Notes: generated by a model from the sequence alone, not told the origin. A stretch of DNA of 64,000 bases from Pseudomonas putida (GCF_001976065.1 NZ_MNAH01000001.1:849952-913951), one strand, 5' to 3'. Numbered from the stretch's first letter, positions 19,256-29,339 are shown. Made by a program: numbers and translations.

Positions 19256-20680
19256 TCAATTGATTTTAACGATCGCGGGCGGACTCCACGTGCCTTTGCC
19301 AGGAGGCAGGACGGAAGGGGTTTCGGTCTTTGGCCAATACAGGCGCATCACCATGTAGATCAGATCATTCGGTGCGGGCAGCCAGTTGCTTTCCTTGTCC
19401 GCGCCGGGCGAGTCCTTCTGGATGTAGAGTGTCAGCGAGCCGTCTGCATTCTTCTTCATGTCGGGTAGCATCGGCGAGTTGATGAGGTAGCGATTGATCG
19501 GGTTTTTAATCAGCAGTTGCGACTTGCCGTCGTACATTGTCACCGACCAGAAAGCATTGACCGGCGGAAGCTGTCCAGCGGGAAAGGTGATGGTGTAGTT
19601 GTGTTTGCTGCCGTCAAGCGGCGTACCGTCGGACAGGATCTTGGCCATCGGATACGTGGCCTCTTCGGCGTCGTTGGCGTAGATGCCCGCTTGCGCGATG
19701 GCGGCACGCTTTAGCCAATCATCCTTGTAGAACGCCGCGTCACCGCCGGAACTCACGATGTTCCAACCATTGACCTGCGTGCCGAGATGATTGACTGCAT
19801 TCTGGACCTTCGCATGCCCAGCCTGCATGCCCTCAACCACTGCGGCCTTTTGCTCGGCGGAGAGCTCCTGGAAGTTGAAATCCTTGCCGGCGCCAATGCC
19901 CAGGTGGGCCAGCTTCGCGCGGATCGCCGTTTCTTCCGGTGTAGCAGGGGCAAGCTGCATTACAACGCCCAGATATTTGAAGAAGTCGGTCTTCACCAGG
20001 TCCTTGTCGATCTTCGGTAAGTCGAGCGCCGGCGCGGCAGGCGGCGCAGGCTGCTTGAGATAAGCCGATAGCGGCCGGGCCGCATAACCGGACTGGATCT
20101 TCTCGACGTTTGGCATGTCCGCCGGGTTGTAGAGCTGAGTGCGAAAGATCACGAAGGGCAGTTGTGTGCTGGAACGAAAAACCTTCTTGATGCCTGTCGG
20201 GGTCACGCCCTTCCAGTCTGGGCCGACCAGCATGTAATCGCCGGCTGCGTTGCCGGTGGTACGGCTGCCGATGTAACCGAAGTTGTTGGTGCTGTTATCG
20301 ATGAGCTGCACCGAGTAGTACCGCGGTTTCTCTACCGCCGGTACCGAGAGCACCATCGGCTCGCTCCGCAGGTCCATGAACATCAAGGAATACGGTGTGT
20401 CGCTGTTCGGCGAGACGATGGCCGTGTCCTTGTAAGTAAAAACATTGTGCATGCTGTGAATGTGGTTGAACGGCGCCTTGTACTGGCCGGAGTTTTTGTC
20501 CACGGCATAGTCGTACATGATCGCGTAGTTCATCACGATGGGCAGACCGTAGATATAGCCTTCTTCGGCGATGGCTTTCGTTTCGGCGGCAGTGATGTCC
20601 GCTGCTTGGGCGTGCGTAAGTCCAAAGGACGCGAGCAATGCCAGCGCACAGCCAAATGTTCTCGGGAGTGTGGTTATCAT
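19256..20680 (-). CDS. DUF1254/DUF1214 exported protein (copy 1)
   Basis: 474 residues. A Sec signal peptide ends at THAQA. The DUF1254 part starts with KAIAEEGYIYGLPIVMNYA and is followed by a DUF1214 C-terminal part with FPAGQLPPVNAFWSVTMYDG. No catalytic residues are established for the family. GGAG lies 9 bp before the ATG. The paralogue at 22923 shares long nearly identical runs at the C-terminus but is a lipoprotein, so the two copies are targeted to different sites. The gene is followed directly by the attC-like repeat. Confidence 0.9.
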   Translation of the reverse strand: MITTLPRTFGCALALLASFGLTHAQAADITAAETKAIAEEGYIYGLPIVMNYAIMYDYAVDKNSGQYKAPFNHIHSMHNVFTYKDTAIVSPNSDTPYSLMFMDLRSEPMVLSVPAVEKPRYYSVQLIDNSTNNFGYIGSRTTGNAAGDYMLVGPDWKGVTPTGIKKVFRSSTQLPFVIFRTQLYNPADMPNVEKIQSGYAARPLSAYLKQPAPPAAPALDLPKIDKDLVKTDFFKYLGVVMQLAPATPEETAIRAKLAHLGIGAGKDFNFQELSAEQKAAVVEGMQAGHAKVQNAVNHLGTQVNGWNIVSSGGDAAFYKDDWLKRAAIAQAGIYANDAEEATYPMAKILSDGTPLDGSKHNYTITFPAGQLPPVNAFWSVTMYDGKSQLLIKNPINRYLINSPMLPDMKKNADGSLTLYIQKDSPGADKESNWLPAPNDLIYMVMRLYWPKTETPSVLPPGKGTWSPPAIVKIN

Positions 20681-20754
20681 GAACTTGAAACTCCATTTTT
20701 CGTACTGGATGAGTGAGTCGGCCAGTTAACTGCAGGTCCGGTGATATTCTAGTT

Positions 20755-21567
20755 TCACTTAGGAAAAAGGAGGGTGTACGCCACTCGAAAGCCCCAGCCG
20801 TGTGCACCCTCTTCAGGACTGTCCGCCCAGTATCGCGGTCCCACCTGAAGGCTCATGGGCTGCTTGCCGACTTTGAACAATTGCGTCACGAACAAGTTGA
20901 TCGGCACATTCCACTCCCTGGCTTCCCAGTCGTAAGTGGATTCGGTATTAATTCCAAAACTGGTGTACGACGTTGTCGTATAAACCAGGAAGGGTTGTAG
21001 ATACGTCTGGTTGACCTTCTCCTTGTCATCGGCCGGGTCGTTGTCCAGTGACCAGATATGGTTCGCCAGAATACCGGTCGTCCAACCGTTGGCTTGCTTC
21101 AATGCCACCGCTGTCGGTCCAATTCCCCATTGTTCGCTACTCAGAAGCTCATCACTGCCGGTCGGTAACAACAACGCGGGGCCTGCGCCCCAGATCCAGC
21201 CGTCCTCGGTGGGCTTTTTGGGCGAGAAAAAGAAGCTTTGCGAGGTGTCGCCCACTCCGCTTTTATCGGCGATACCCCTCGGTGCCAACCCGTGCTGATC
21301 AATGATCGGGAGGATCGTGCGAGAAATCAGATTCCAATCTTCATTAAGTGTGAAGGGTAATACCGGCTGGATATTGGTTACGCTCTGGATTCCATTACCG
21401 GAGGGACCCATTTTCTGATTCCAGTTGTATTGAATGGGCAAGCTGTACAGTGCCGCGACTGGATTTAATGACTGCTTAGCCAGTTCCGCCTGATCGTCAG
21501 CCTGGCTGGAAACGGAAATACCTAAAAACAAAGGTGATAGTAAGAGTCGTTCAATGTACTTGGTCAT
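20755..21567 (-). CDS. MetA-pathway/neuromedin-U-type outer-membrane protein
   Basis: 270 residues with a signal peptide ending near SSQA. The mature sequence has the FNLNEDWNLISRTI-type opening, repeated short beta-strands, and a final aromatic strand with a terminal LLFPK. This resembles the family often annotated as transporter or MetA-pathway of phenol degradation. It probably forms a small barrel in the outer membrane. Its role and ligand are unknown. It lies in a same-strand run of envelope genes from the FadL-type gene to DUF1254 copy 1. Confidence 0.7.
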   Translation of the reverse strand: MTKYIERLLLSPLFLGISVSSQADDQAELAKQSLNPVAALYSLPIQYNWNQKMGPSGNGIQSVTNIQPVLPFTLNEDWNLISRTILPIIDQHGLAPRGIADKSGVGDTSQSFFFSPKKPTEDGWIWGAGPALLLPTGSDELLSSEQWGIGPTAVALKQANGWTTGILANHIWSLDNDPADDKEKVNQTYLQPFLVYTTTSYTSFGINTESTYDWEAREWNVPINLFVTQLFKVGKQPMSLQVGPRYWADSPEEGAHGWGFRVAYTLLFPK

Positions 21568-21591
21568 GTCGAATTCCGTTTACAGTCAGCC

Positions 21592-22050
21592 TTAACTGCC
21601 TTGCGGCATAACGCGGGCATCATTGCCTGAGCCTTGGATATACACCTTCGAGCCTTTAGCCAGGGACGGATTGATCGGTTGGGTTACCGATACGAGCACG
21701 CCACTGCTGACCCGCACGATGATCTGTTGCGCCTCGACCGGTTGGTCATACTTTTTCTTCTCGGCGTAGTTACCGCCAGCAGCACCGGCGAGCGCGCCGG
21801 CAACCATGGCGACGTCACGGCCGGTGCCTCCCCCGATCAAGCTGCCAAGCGCCAGACCGCCAAGGCCACCGAGTACGGCGCCGACACCACTGTCGTGGTT
21901 GGTCTGCATCTGCGTCAGCGATATCTGCTCGATCTTCCCTGAGCGAATCTCGATTTCACCAGCGCCACCATCGGTTGACCCGACGGCGGAACAGGCACTT
22001 ATCAGCACCGTCATCAACGTGACTGACAGCCAGGACAGGATTATTTTCAT
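21592..22050 (-). CDS. Glycine-zipper outer-membrane lipoprotein (SlyB-like)
   Basis: 152 residues. The signal ends in the lipobox LISAC, so the N-terminal Cys is lipidated. A glycine-zipper hairpin follows (GAVLGGLGGLALGSLIGGG and AGALAGAAGG), then a small beta domain with IVRVSSGVLVSVTQP. This is the layout of SlyB/Pcp-type proteins that stabilise the outer membrane. It lies 24 bp upstream, in transcription order, of the MetA-type gene. Confidence 0.85.
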   Translation of the reverse strand: MKIILSWLSVTLMTVLISACSAVGSTDGGAGEIEIRSGKIEQISLTQMQTNHDSGVGAVLGGLGGLALGSLIGGGTGRDVAMVAGALAGAAGGNYAEKKKYDQPVEAQQIIVRVSSGVLVSVTQPINPSLAKGSKVYIQGSGNDARVMPQGS

Positions 22051-22093
22051 TACGGTTCACCTCGTTATTGGTATTTGGCAGTTCAATCAAGGC

Positions 22094-22771
22094 TTAACTG
22101 CGAATGAACGCCCAGAGATCGACATTCAACTTGTCGATCGCCGCTTTGAAGTCCTGGGCGGTGATCTTCTGACTTTCGTTTTCCAGCGTTGTACCAAACA
22201 CTTTGCGTACTACCTTGGCTACCGTCTGGTTGGTTCTCGCATCGATAATCTCGGCCTCGATGAACAAAGTGCTGTCCTGATCACGGTGGCCGGTGGCGGC
22301 CTGTGTTGCTCCGACCACGGCGGCGATCGGCACCACTTCGTACCATTTCATCCCTTCGTTTTCGGCATTCACCCCGGTGATCGCCGCACGCATCAGCAGG
22401 GTGTTGGAACCCACCGGCGCGGCGCTGGTATTGGAAACCACACGGTATTTCTGACCCAGGGTGCCTTTAACCTTACTGGTCATGTAGTTCTGGATGTCGG
22501 TCAGCGTTTGCTGGTTGACCCGCTCATCGGGCTTGGGCGCGGGATAAAGCTCCAGATTGTTGAACACCACCGTGTCATAGGCATTCGGGTTCCACGACGG
22601 ACTGACCCAACGCATTGTTGTACCGCCGCTTGCCGTTTTGACTTCCTGCAAGTTGTTGTAGTTGGACAGATAGCCCGAGTATTGCTCGGCTTCAGTGACT
22701 TTCGATACGCAGCCGGTCAATAACAAGCTGCTCAGTGCGGCACTCGTTATCCATTTGTGCGAGAAGTTCAT
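22094..22771 (-). CDS. DUF3313 lipoprotein
   Basis: 225 residues. The N-terminal signal ends in LLTGC, a lipobox. The YSGYLSNYNNLQ start and the later FIEAEIIDARTNQTVAKVV stretch fit DUF3313. Function of the family is unknown. It sits 43 bp before the glycine-zipper lipoprotein and very likely is cotranscribed with it. Confidence 0.8.
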   Translation of the reverse strand: MNFSHKWITSAALSSLLLTGCVSKVTEAEQYSGYLSNYNNLQEVKTASGGTTMRWVSPSWNPNAYDTVVFNNLELYPAPKPDERVNQQTLTDIQNYMTSKVKGTLGQKYRVVSNTSAAPVGSNTLLMRAAITGVNAENEGMKWYEVVPIAAVVGATQAATGHRDQDSTLFIEAEIIDARTNQTVAKVVRKVFGTTLENESQKITAQDFKAAIDKLNVDLWAFIRS

Positions 22772-22922
22772 ATAACGGTACTCCTTGAGGGATATGTTCC
22801 TGAATGTCTTTTATTCAAGGTCAGATTCTGTGGCCTTAGCCCCTTCGGAATAGGCCCCACTGGATCTCAGCCTGAGCAATCGAACGACTGCTTGCCAACT
22901 GCAAGCAGTCGCAAGCGTCGCG

Positions 22923-24401
22923 TTACTTCAATGCCACCACTGCCGGCGGCTGCCAGCTGCCGCTGCCTGCGGGAAGAATTGAAGGCGGCGTGGCCTTCGG
23001 CCAATAGAGGCGCATTACCAGATAGGCCGTGTCGTCAGGCGCGGGCAACCAGTTGGACTCCTTGTTCTTGCCCGGCGAATCCTTTTGGATATACAGCGTC
23101 AGTGAACCGTCCGCGTTCTTTTTCATGGCCGACAGCATCGGCGAATTGATCAGGTAGCGGTTGATCGGATTCTTGATCAGCAGTTGGCTCTTGCCGTCGT
23201 ACATGGTCACCGACCAGAAGGCATTGACGGGCGGCAGTTTGCCGGCGGGGAAGGTCAGCGTGTAGTTGTGCTTGCCGGTATCCAACGTCTGGCCGTTGCC
23301 ATCGGTACGCGTAATGGGATACATCGCCTCGGCGGCGTCATTGCCGTACAAACCAGCCTTCGCGGCGCCAGCACGCATCAGCCAGTCGCCTTTGTAGAAC
23401 GCCTGGTCGCCGAAGAACGCGCCGACGCTCCAGCCGTTGATATTCTTCATTCCGCTCGAGAGGAACTTGTCGACCTTTTCGTCGCCGGCTTTCATTCCGA
23501 GCAGGACCACGGCCTTGTGCTCGAGCGAGAGATCCTTGAATTCGAAGCTCCGGCCGGGGCCTACGCCGATGCTGGCCAGCTTGGACCGGATCTCCTTGTC
23601 GTCTGCCGATGGCGGCACATACTCCAACGCGGCTGACAGGTACTCGAAGAAGTTGGCCTTGATGCCCCCCGTCGTGGCCGGAACGAAATCAATCTTCGGC
23701 ACAGCGGGCGGCGCGGGTTGATGGAGGAAAGCGGACAGCGGCTGGACCTTGTAACCCGCCTGCACCTTCTCGACCTTCGGCATGTCGGCCGGATTGAACA
23801 GCTGAGTGCGGATCAGCGTCAGTGCGAAAGGGGTCGTGGAGCTGAACACCTTGTCGATGCCTGGAGGTGTCGCACCCTTCCAGTCGGGGCCTGCAATCAA
23901 ATAGCTCCCGGGTGCGCTGGCCGTGGCCCGACTGCCGATGTAGCCGTAGTTATAGGTATTGCCGTCGATCAGTTGCACCGAGTAGTAGCGTTTTTTGGAG
24001 ACGGCCGGCACGGTGATCACCAACGGCTCGGCGCGCAGGTCGGTCCAGAGAAAGGAGTACGGCGTGTCGCTGTTGGGGGTAATGATGGCCGTGTCAGCGG
24101 GGGTCGCGACCTTATGATCGTGGTGCAGTTGGTTGAAGGGGGCCTTGAACTGGCTGGACTTGGAGTCCACCGCGAATTCGTTCATTACGGCGTAGTTCAT
24201 GACCAGCGGCAAGCCGTAGATAAAGCCTTCCTCGGCGATCGCCTTGGTTTGCTCCAGGCTCGGCGCGGGAACGCCCTTGGTCACATCGGCCTTGTCGGCC
24301 TGTGTGATCGGATCGAGCTTGCTCGTGCACCCGGTGAAAAGCGTTGAACCTACGACGACCGCCGCAGCCAATGTCCAGCCACTGTGAGACTTCCTGTTCA
24401 T
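22923..24401 (-). CDS. DUF1254/DUF1214 lipoprotein (copy 2)
   Basis: 492 residues from the ATG at 24401, preceded by GAGGTGAAA. A longer frame opens at 24452. The signal ends in LFTGC, giving a lipoprotein, unlike copy 1. DUF1254 (QTKAIAEEGFIYGLPLVMNYA region) and DUF1214 (FPAGKLPPVNAFWSVTMYDG region) are intact. It is strongly similar to copy 1 throughout, so the pair arose by duplication followed by a change of export signal. It lies between the FadL-type gene and DUF3313. Confidence 0.9.
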   Translation of the reverse strand: MNRKSHSGWTLAAAVVVGSTLFTGCTSKLDPITQADKADVTKGVPAPSLEQTKAIAEEGFIYGLPLVMNYAVMNEFAVDSKSSQFKAPFNQLHHDHKVATPADTAIITPNSDTPYSFLWTDLRAEPLVITVPAVSKKRYYSVQLIDGNTYNYGYIGSRATASAPGSYLIAGPDWKGATPPGIDKVFSSTTPFALTLIRTQLFNPADMPKVEKVQAGYKVQPLSAFLHQPAPPAVPKIDFVPATTGGIKANFFEYLSAALEYVPPSADDKEIRSKLASIGVGPGRSFEFKDLSLEHKAVVLLGMKAGDEKVDKFLSSGMKNINGWSVGAFFGDQAFYKGDWLMRAGAAKAGLYGNDAAEAMYPITRTDGNGQTLDTGKHNYTLTFPAGKLPPVNAFWSVTMYDGKSQLLIKNPINRYLINSPMLSAMKKNADGSLTLYIQKDSPGKNKESNWLPAPDDTAYLVMRLYWPKATPPSILPAGSGSWQPPAVVALK

Positions 24402-24496
24402 TTTCACCTCGTTAGTTTTGTACAAGCCGGTGTCGTGAGCGTTCATGCCCACGGTTAGATACTAGGCATGACACCTGAAACGCTCTTGGATTTTTC

Positions 24497-25774
24497 TCAG
24501 TAGCGCCAAGTCATGTTGCCAGTCAGGGCTTGAATCCAGGCGTTGTCGAACTCGCCTGAGACACGATTACCTGACAACGTTTTTTGCTGATCGACGGACA
24601 TGTCCCCCATCCACACCGTGACCCAACTGAAATTCACGTCTGTCTCTTTATTCAGTGAATAAGTAAAGCCTGTGGCGAAGCGCCAGGCGGCGCCCATGGG
24701 CACGGTGAGCGTACGATTACCGTCGGACACTGCGGACGTGTCATAGGCGACACCGAAATCCCAGACCCAGTCCTGGTTCATCTGGTATTGAGCGCCAAGC
24801 GCCAATTGATACGTGTCTTTGTAATGCGCATCGATTGAAGCGGCCCGGGAACCGGTTCTGGACGTGTCTACGTCAATGCCGATGTCACCGAATTTCGACC
24901 AGTCCTGCCAATTGACCGAGGCCAGAACGGCCCATTGCGTATCCAGTTGCTGGTACAGGCTGAGGGTCGCCGTTTGCGGTACTTTCAGGTCGATTTTGGT
25001 GTTGAGGTTGTTGAGGCGACTCACTAACGGAGCACTGCTCTTCACATCCAGGCGATCCTCGAAGTCGAGGTCAACCTGACTGGTGTAAGCCAGGCCAATC
25101 CGGGTACCGGGCTTTGGGGCATAAATCACGCCTGCGTTGGCGCCGTAACCCCAGGTGCTGTCCCGGTATTTGTATTGGCCGTCACCCCGTTGTGTCAGTC
25201 CGAGCGGCGCCTGATCGATGGCGGCTTCGCTCTTCAGCATCCCGTACATGGCTTTGAGTCCGACGCCGACGGACCATTGATCGTTGAAGCGATAGGCGAC
25301 ACTGGGTACCAGTGACAGTCCCGCAATGCTCGCGTTCTGTACGAAATAACGGCCGGACCAGTCATTGTCGTAGTTTACAGCCAGACCGAAATCGCCATAG
25401 GAGCCGAAACCGACGGACCACCGATCATCCAGTTGATGGCTGATGAAGAAACTGCCACCCGGTATGGGATCGAGCGCGTTACCGCTGCCAGTGCCCGGCG
25501 TATTGGTTTCACTGTCCCGATCGAACGATAAGTCACCAAAAAGAACCTGAGCGCCAGCGGAGATCTGTGTTCCGCTGAGGTAGCTCAAGCCGGCGGGGTT
25601 GCTGGCAATGGTCGAAGGGCCTTGTGCCCGGGCCGCTGCACCGGCATTGGCCAGTCCGACGTTGTCGGTGGCGGTTTCGTACAACATTAGGCCACCGGCA
25701 ACACTTCGGCCACTGGTCAAGAGTGTCAGCGCACCAAGAACAGCAATCGACAACACGCTTTTATTCAATGGCAT
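24497..25774 (-). CDS. FadL/OmpP1/TodX-type outer-membrane channel
   Basis: 425 residues. A signal peptide ends near SVAGG. The N-terminal hatch motif region with NPAGLSYLSGTQ is the FadL signature, and the protein ends in a barrel-closing Trp-Arg-Tyr. Members take up long-chain fatty acids or hydrophobic aromatics through a lateral opening. It heads a same-strand run with the DUF1254 copy, consistent with uptake of a hydrophobic substrate. The 290 bp to the neighbouring divergent-side AraC gene carry no other gene. Confidence 0.9.
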   Translation of the reverse strand: MPLNKSVLSIAVLGALTLLTSGRSVAGGLMLYETATDNVGLANAGAAARAQGPSTIASNPAGLSYLSGTQISAGAQVLFGDLSFDRDSETNTPGTGSGNALDPIPGGSFFISHQLDDRWSVGFGSYGDFGLAVNYDNDWSGRYFVQNASIAGLSLVPSVAYRFNDQWSVGVGLKAMYGMLKSEAAIDQAPLGLTQRGDGQYKYRDSTWGYGANAGVIYAPKPGTRIGLAYTSQVDLDFEDRLDVKSSAPLVSRLNNLNTKIDLKVPQTATLSLYQQLDTQWAVLASVNWQDWSKFGDIGIDVDTSRTGSRAASIDAHYKDTYQLALGAQYQMNQDWVWDFGVAYDTSAVSDGNRTLTVPMGAAWRFATGFTYSLNKETDVNFSWVTVWMGDMSVDQQKTLSGNRVSGEFDNAWIQALTGNMTWRY

Positions 25775-26061
25775 GAGATCCTTCTCTTCAGATCACTCAA
25801 TCGATATCGCTTAGATCGCCCCAAGGCCGAGGCGCCGTCTTTTACTCGTGCGGCTTTCTTGAGTGTCTGCGCGGAACTCCAACCGCAGGTGCAACTAATC
25901 GCCGGCCTCAAGAACCGTTCAAAAAACCGAAGAGCAGCTTTGCGACCAGCCTGTTGTTGCGTTCACTTTACGACAATCATCAGAAAGGCACCTTGCATTT
26001 TCGGACAGTGCGTGCGGTATCGCGGGGGTATGGGAATTGTTGAATCAACCCTCGATGGAAG

Positions 26062-27090
26062 TTACCCCAGCCCGTCTCTCCAATGCTGTGGTGACGTATT
26101 TGTCCACGTTTTGAATGCACGGGAGAAGGCGTTTGGATCCTGGTATTGAAGGGTTTGAGAGATTGTGGATATCGGCAGATCGGTATCTTTCAAGAGCTGC
26201 CGCGCGAAGTTGCTTCTGGAATCGGTGATTAGTTCTTTCAGGTGAGAACCTTCCGCATCCAGCCGGCGTCGCAGCGTTCTTTCATGCAATGAGAATTGAC
26301 TGGCGATGTGCTTGGAGTTTGCCTGGCCTTGCAATAATAGAGCGTATGCCTGGCTCTTTATTTTTTCTGACATCGTCAAATGTGACGTGGCGATCGAAAT
26401 AGCCAGTTTAAGTAGATGGTGTAAGCGTGGATTCGCCGTACATTGAATTTGCCGGAGTTGCTGATTGTTTATTACAAGCCCGGAGATGCTTGCATTGAAC
26501 TGAATGTTACAGCGAAATTTTCTGACGTACGGGTTGATATCGGATGGCTTGCGATATGAAAACTGCACACGAACGGGGGTCCAGTTAGCGCCTAACAATG
26601 TCCGCAACATTTGCAGGCCAACCATGACGGCAGTGTCAACTAGTAATGATTGATTGGGCAGGTCGTGGCGATAAATAACATATCCCAACAAACTGTGTTG
26701 ACCCGCCAAGGGAAGAAGGAGTGGGGTCGCACCACGATCATAGAGATTGGCATGCCCGACCAGATCGTTCAATGCATCGCCTGGTGTAGTCGCAAGACGC
26801 ATAAGCTGACCCACCGGACCCAAATTTTCCAGCGAAAAGCGCTCACCGATCAACAGGCCAATATGGGGGCACTGAGTGTGTTCGAACGCCGTGTTGAACA
26901 GACGAGCAACGTCCATGTAGGCGAGATGGTTGTCTTCATATGCAAATTGCTCAAGGCTGATACCAGCGTCTTTGAAAACGCCTCGCGAGGAGCCCCCTAT
27001 CGCGTCAACTACTTCCGGGAACCTACGGAATGGACTTGTACTAATTTCTCCAGGCCCGCCCATTCTTAAAGATGATTTTTTGGAGGGCAT
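26062..27090 (-). CDS. AraC-family regulator with OruR/ArgR-type N-terminal domain
   Basis: 342 residues. The N-terminal half matches the arabinose-binding-like domain (Arabinose_bd), with VGLQMLRTLLG in the middle. The C-terminal helix-turn-helix pair spans about residues 240-340 (HERTLRRRLDAEG and YQDPNAFSRAFKTW). Base composition is lower in GC than the neighbours, suggesting acquisition. It lies downstream-facing next to the FadL-type gene and may control it. The effector is unknown. Confidence 0.88.
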   Translation of the reverse strand: MPSKKSSLRMGGPGEISTSPFRRFPEVVDAIGGSSRGVFKDAGISLEQFAYEDNHLAYMDVARLFNTAFEHTQCPHIGLLIGERFSLENLGPVGQLMRLATTPGDALNDLVGHANLYDRGATPLLLPLAGQHSLLGYVIYRHDLPNQSLLVDTAVMVGLQMLRTLLGANWTPVRVQFSYRKPSDINPYVRKFRCNIQFNASISGLVINNQQLRQIQCTANPRLHHLLKLAISIATSHLTMSEKIKSQAYALLLQGQANSKHIASQFSLHERTLRRRLDAEGSHLKELITDSRSNFARQLLKDTDLPISTISQTLQYQDPNAFSRAFKTWTNTSPQHWRDGLG

Positions 27091-27671
27091 ATAAGCTCGC
27101 TATCATTCCTGAAACTGGGGCATTGGCCACGCTGGCGAACATCTGACACATGACGAGCAAAAGAGCGTAGCGCCCAAGAGCCGGCGCCTGGCACCTCGCG
27201 GCCGTTCTGCGCTGCCAGTCCTTGGACCGAATCATCGAATACACGAGTCGTGCGCATTAATTGAATCCAAAAATACATAATATTGAATACATTGGTTTTA
27301 GCACGGATGCGCTTTTTTTCAAATAGTCCATAGAGACTCTGCTCCACCATAATAGCCGCTTCCATATATCGACGAAGCTTGGTTAGAGGGCATTCTTCTG
27401 ATGGTTTCGTTTCGAGTACTTGGTAAGAAACAAAAAATGAAGTGGAGCCAACAGAGGGAGTGGGCCCTCTTTTTCTGTTTTAGCAAGGCGACTGTCCGCC
27501 CTCAAGGGTTGTCGCTTGCCGGCGCTTTGGGAACGCAGATGTGTCCGATGTCGTTTATCTGCGAAGACTGCTATTGGCCGATTTCTGCCGGTCATTAAGC
27601 CGAAATCAAGCTGAAGAACGTGCTCGGCGATGTTTGCGCAACGATGAGGACTCAACACTAAAGACGCCGGC
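27091..27671. other. Intergenic stretch without a supported gene
   Basis: About 580 bp of lower-GC, AT-rich DNA between the AraC gene and the integrase. It carries only short overlapping frames with no recognisable protein. The stretch 27440-27600 resembles scattered Pseudomonas intergenic or insertion-end debris, but nothing can be assigned. Confidence 0.5.
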
Positions 27672-29126
27672 TTAAGAAGGCGGTAAAGAGCCAGTCGCGG
27701 TATTCGCAGGAAAAGACAGCATCGACTCGGCTGGCGGATGCTCGTAGGTGGAGGACAGCACGGCACTGAGTCGATCGCCCAACAGGTCCCAAGCGCGCTT
27801 CTTCTCTTCGGCATAATCGTGATGCAGGTAGTGGCGCCTTACCCGGGAGCCGGCCAACACATGGTTTTGGCAGCGGTCGATGACGTCCAGGCTGACCCCC
27901 AAGGCCTGCATCATGGTCGCACCGGTGCGGCGTAGGTCATGCGGCGTCCAGTCGCCGTTTTGGCCGTGGGCAAGGACCAGGGTGTCGTCGTGACGCCGTC
28001 TGGAGAGGGCCTTGCGGTTTTTGAACCGGGCTTGGCGGTCACCCACCTGTTTGCTCACCACCTTCACGTCCACATGCCCATCATCCTGCTTGTTGGGAAA
28101 GCACCATTGGCTATGTCCAGTAAGGGTTTTCAAGTCCTGAAAGAAATGCAAGGCGAAGGGGGAGAGGAAAACATGGTGATCCTGTTTTTTGCCCCGGGTG
28201 CCTTTGACGTTTTCACTGGGGAGGAACCAGGTCTGCCGGTCCAGGTCGACATTTTTCCATTCGGCCTGCAGTAACTCACCAATCCGGCACAAGGTGCCCA
28301 GGCTGATCCAGAGCGCAAGTTGAGTCTCCTTCTTTAATGGACGAATACCTTCGTACTTTTGACCAGCGGGGAGGGCGTTGTAATCGGCGGTCATTTGCTG
28401 GAAGCGGTTGTGCAGTTCCAACAGCTCAGCCGGCAAAAGGATGCGGCTTCTTTCTGCCTCGTAGCCGGCGGGGATCAAGGGGGAGATGTCGACCAGTTCG
28501 GTCGGATCGCCCTCGATCAATAAGGCCCGCCAGGGCTGACGCTTTCTGGCCCAGCTGAACATCTGAGTTAGGTCGGCGAAGAAACTGATGGCTTGCCGGT
28601 GAGCGCCGCGGTTGAGCACGGTGCGGATCAGCGCCCGAACATCGTGTTCGGAGACGCTGCTCACCGCGGTCTTGCCAAGTGCCGGAAAAAGGTCTTTGTT
28701 AAAACGGCGTTGTAGTTCGGCATTGCCATCTTTGCGCGCCACGCCATCCAACAGCCAGGCCTTGGCCAGATCTTGGACGGTCAGCGTTTTCACCCTCGCC
28801 GTTTTTACTTGTTCGGCCTCTACCTTAGCCGCGGCGTATGCCTGCGCCTTGGCGGTTTTCTTCTGCTCGTTGGGATTGATTTGCTCATCGATGAGCGCTC
28901 GGGCCTGGTTGCGAGCCTTGCGGATGTCCGTCAGGGATTTGCGCGGCCAGGAGCCGCAGGAGTACTCTTTGTTCTGGTCACCCCACCGATACCGATAGAA
29001 AAAGCTGACTGTCACGCCGTCCTTGCGGACTGAGATTCGACCGGCCAGATTGCCATCCTCCCTGAGGATTCGGCCGGCATCTTCAGCGGTCAGCGACTCG
29101 AGTTCTTTGATGGTGATTTTAGCCAT
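27672..29126 (-). CDS. Tyrosine recombinase (phage/island integrase)
   Basis: 484 residues from the ATG at 29126, preceded by GGGGGAA. An N-terminal DUF4102-like arm-binding part is followed by a core-binding domain and the catalytic domain with the first Arg in CRIGELLQ, the HDLRRTG His/Arg box and a Tyr in VRRHYLHHDY. This is the P4/tRNA-island integrase type. It lies 170 bp from a tRNA 3' end, and its activity would be excision or insertion at that site. Its protein starts next to the att site and is read away from it. Confidence 0.93.
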   Translation of the reverse strand: MAKITIKELESLTAEDAGRILREDGNLAGRISVRKDGVTVSFFYRYRWGDQNKEYSCGSWPRKSLTDIRKARNQARALIDEQINPNEQKKTAKAQAYAAAKVEAEQVKTARVKTLTVQDLAKAWLLDGVARKDGNAELQRRFNKDLFPALGKTAVSSVSEHDVRALIRTVLNRGAHRQAISFFADLTQMFSWARKRQPWRALLIEGDPTELVDISPLIPAGYEAERSRILLPAELLELHNRFQQMTADYNALPAGQKYEGIRPLKKETQLALWISLGTLCRIGELLQAEWKNVDLDRQTWFLPSENVKGTRGKKQDHHVFLSPFALHFFQDLKTLTGHSQWCFPNKQDDGHVDVKVVSKQVGDRQARFKNRKALSRRRHDDTLVLAHGQNGDWTPHDLRRTGATMMQALGVSLDVIDRCQNHVLAGSRVRRHYLHHDYAEEKKRAWDLLGDRLSAVLSSTYEHPPAESMLSFPANTATGSLPPS

Positions 29127-29295
29127 AAAATAGGTTCCCCCTACTTTTACCCCCACAAAAACGTCGGCTCTTGATGGACGTTACTGGACTCTCGTAGAGC
29201 AGAACACCGCTGGAGCTCAAGTAAATACTAGCTTAGAAAAATCCAGAGTAAAATTTTGGAAGCTTTCAAGAAGTATGAAAAAGGAGATGGGGTGC

Positions 29296-29331
29296 TAGGG
29301 GTCGAGTGTTCGAATCACTCCGTCCCGACCA
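29296..29331 (+). mobile_element. tRNA 3'-end remnant, probable attachment site of the island
   Basis: The sequence ends GTCCCGACCA and contains a full T arm (GAGTG, loop TTCGAAT, CACTC) plus the 3' acceptor strand CGTCCCG, discriminator A and CCA. The matching 5' acceptor would start CGGGACG, which points to a proline tRNA. No 5' half, D arm or anticodon arm exists upstream. Integrases of the neighbouring type insert at tRNA 3' ends and leave such a copy, so this is best read as the att sequence at one end of an integrated element. Confidence 0.8.
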
Positions 29332-29339
29332 TATAATTC

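Noticed and set aside
27383..27814. 143-codon minus-strand frame overlapping the integrase end
   Set aside because: No recognisable domain, and part overlaps the integrase in another frame.
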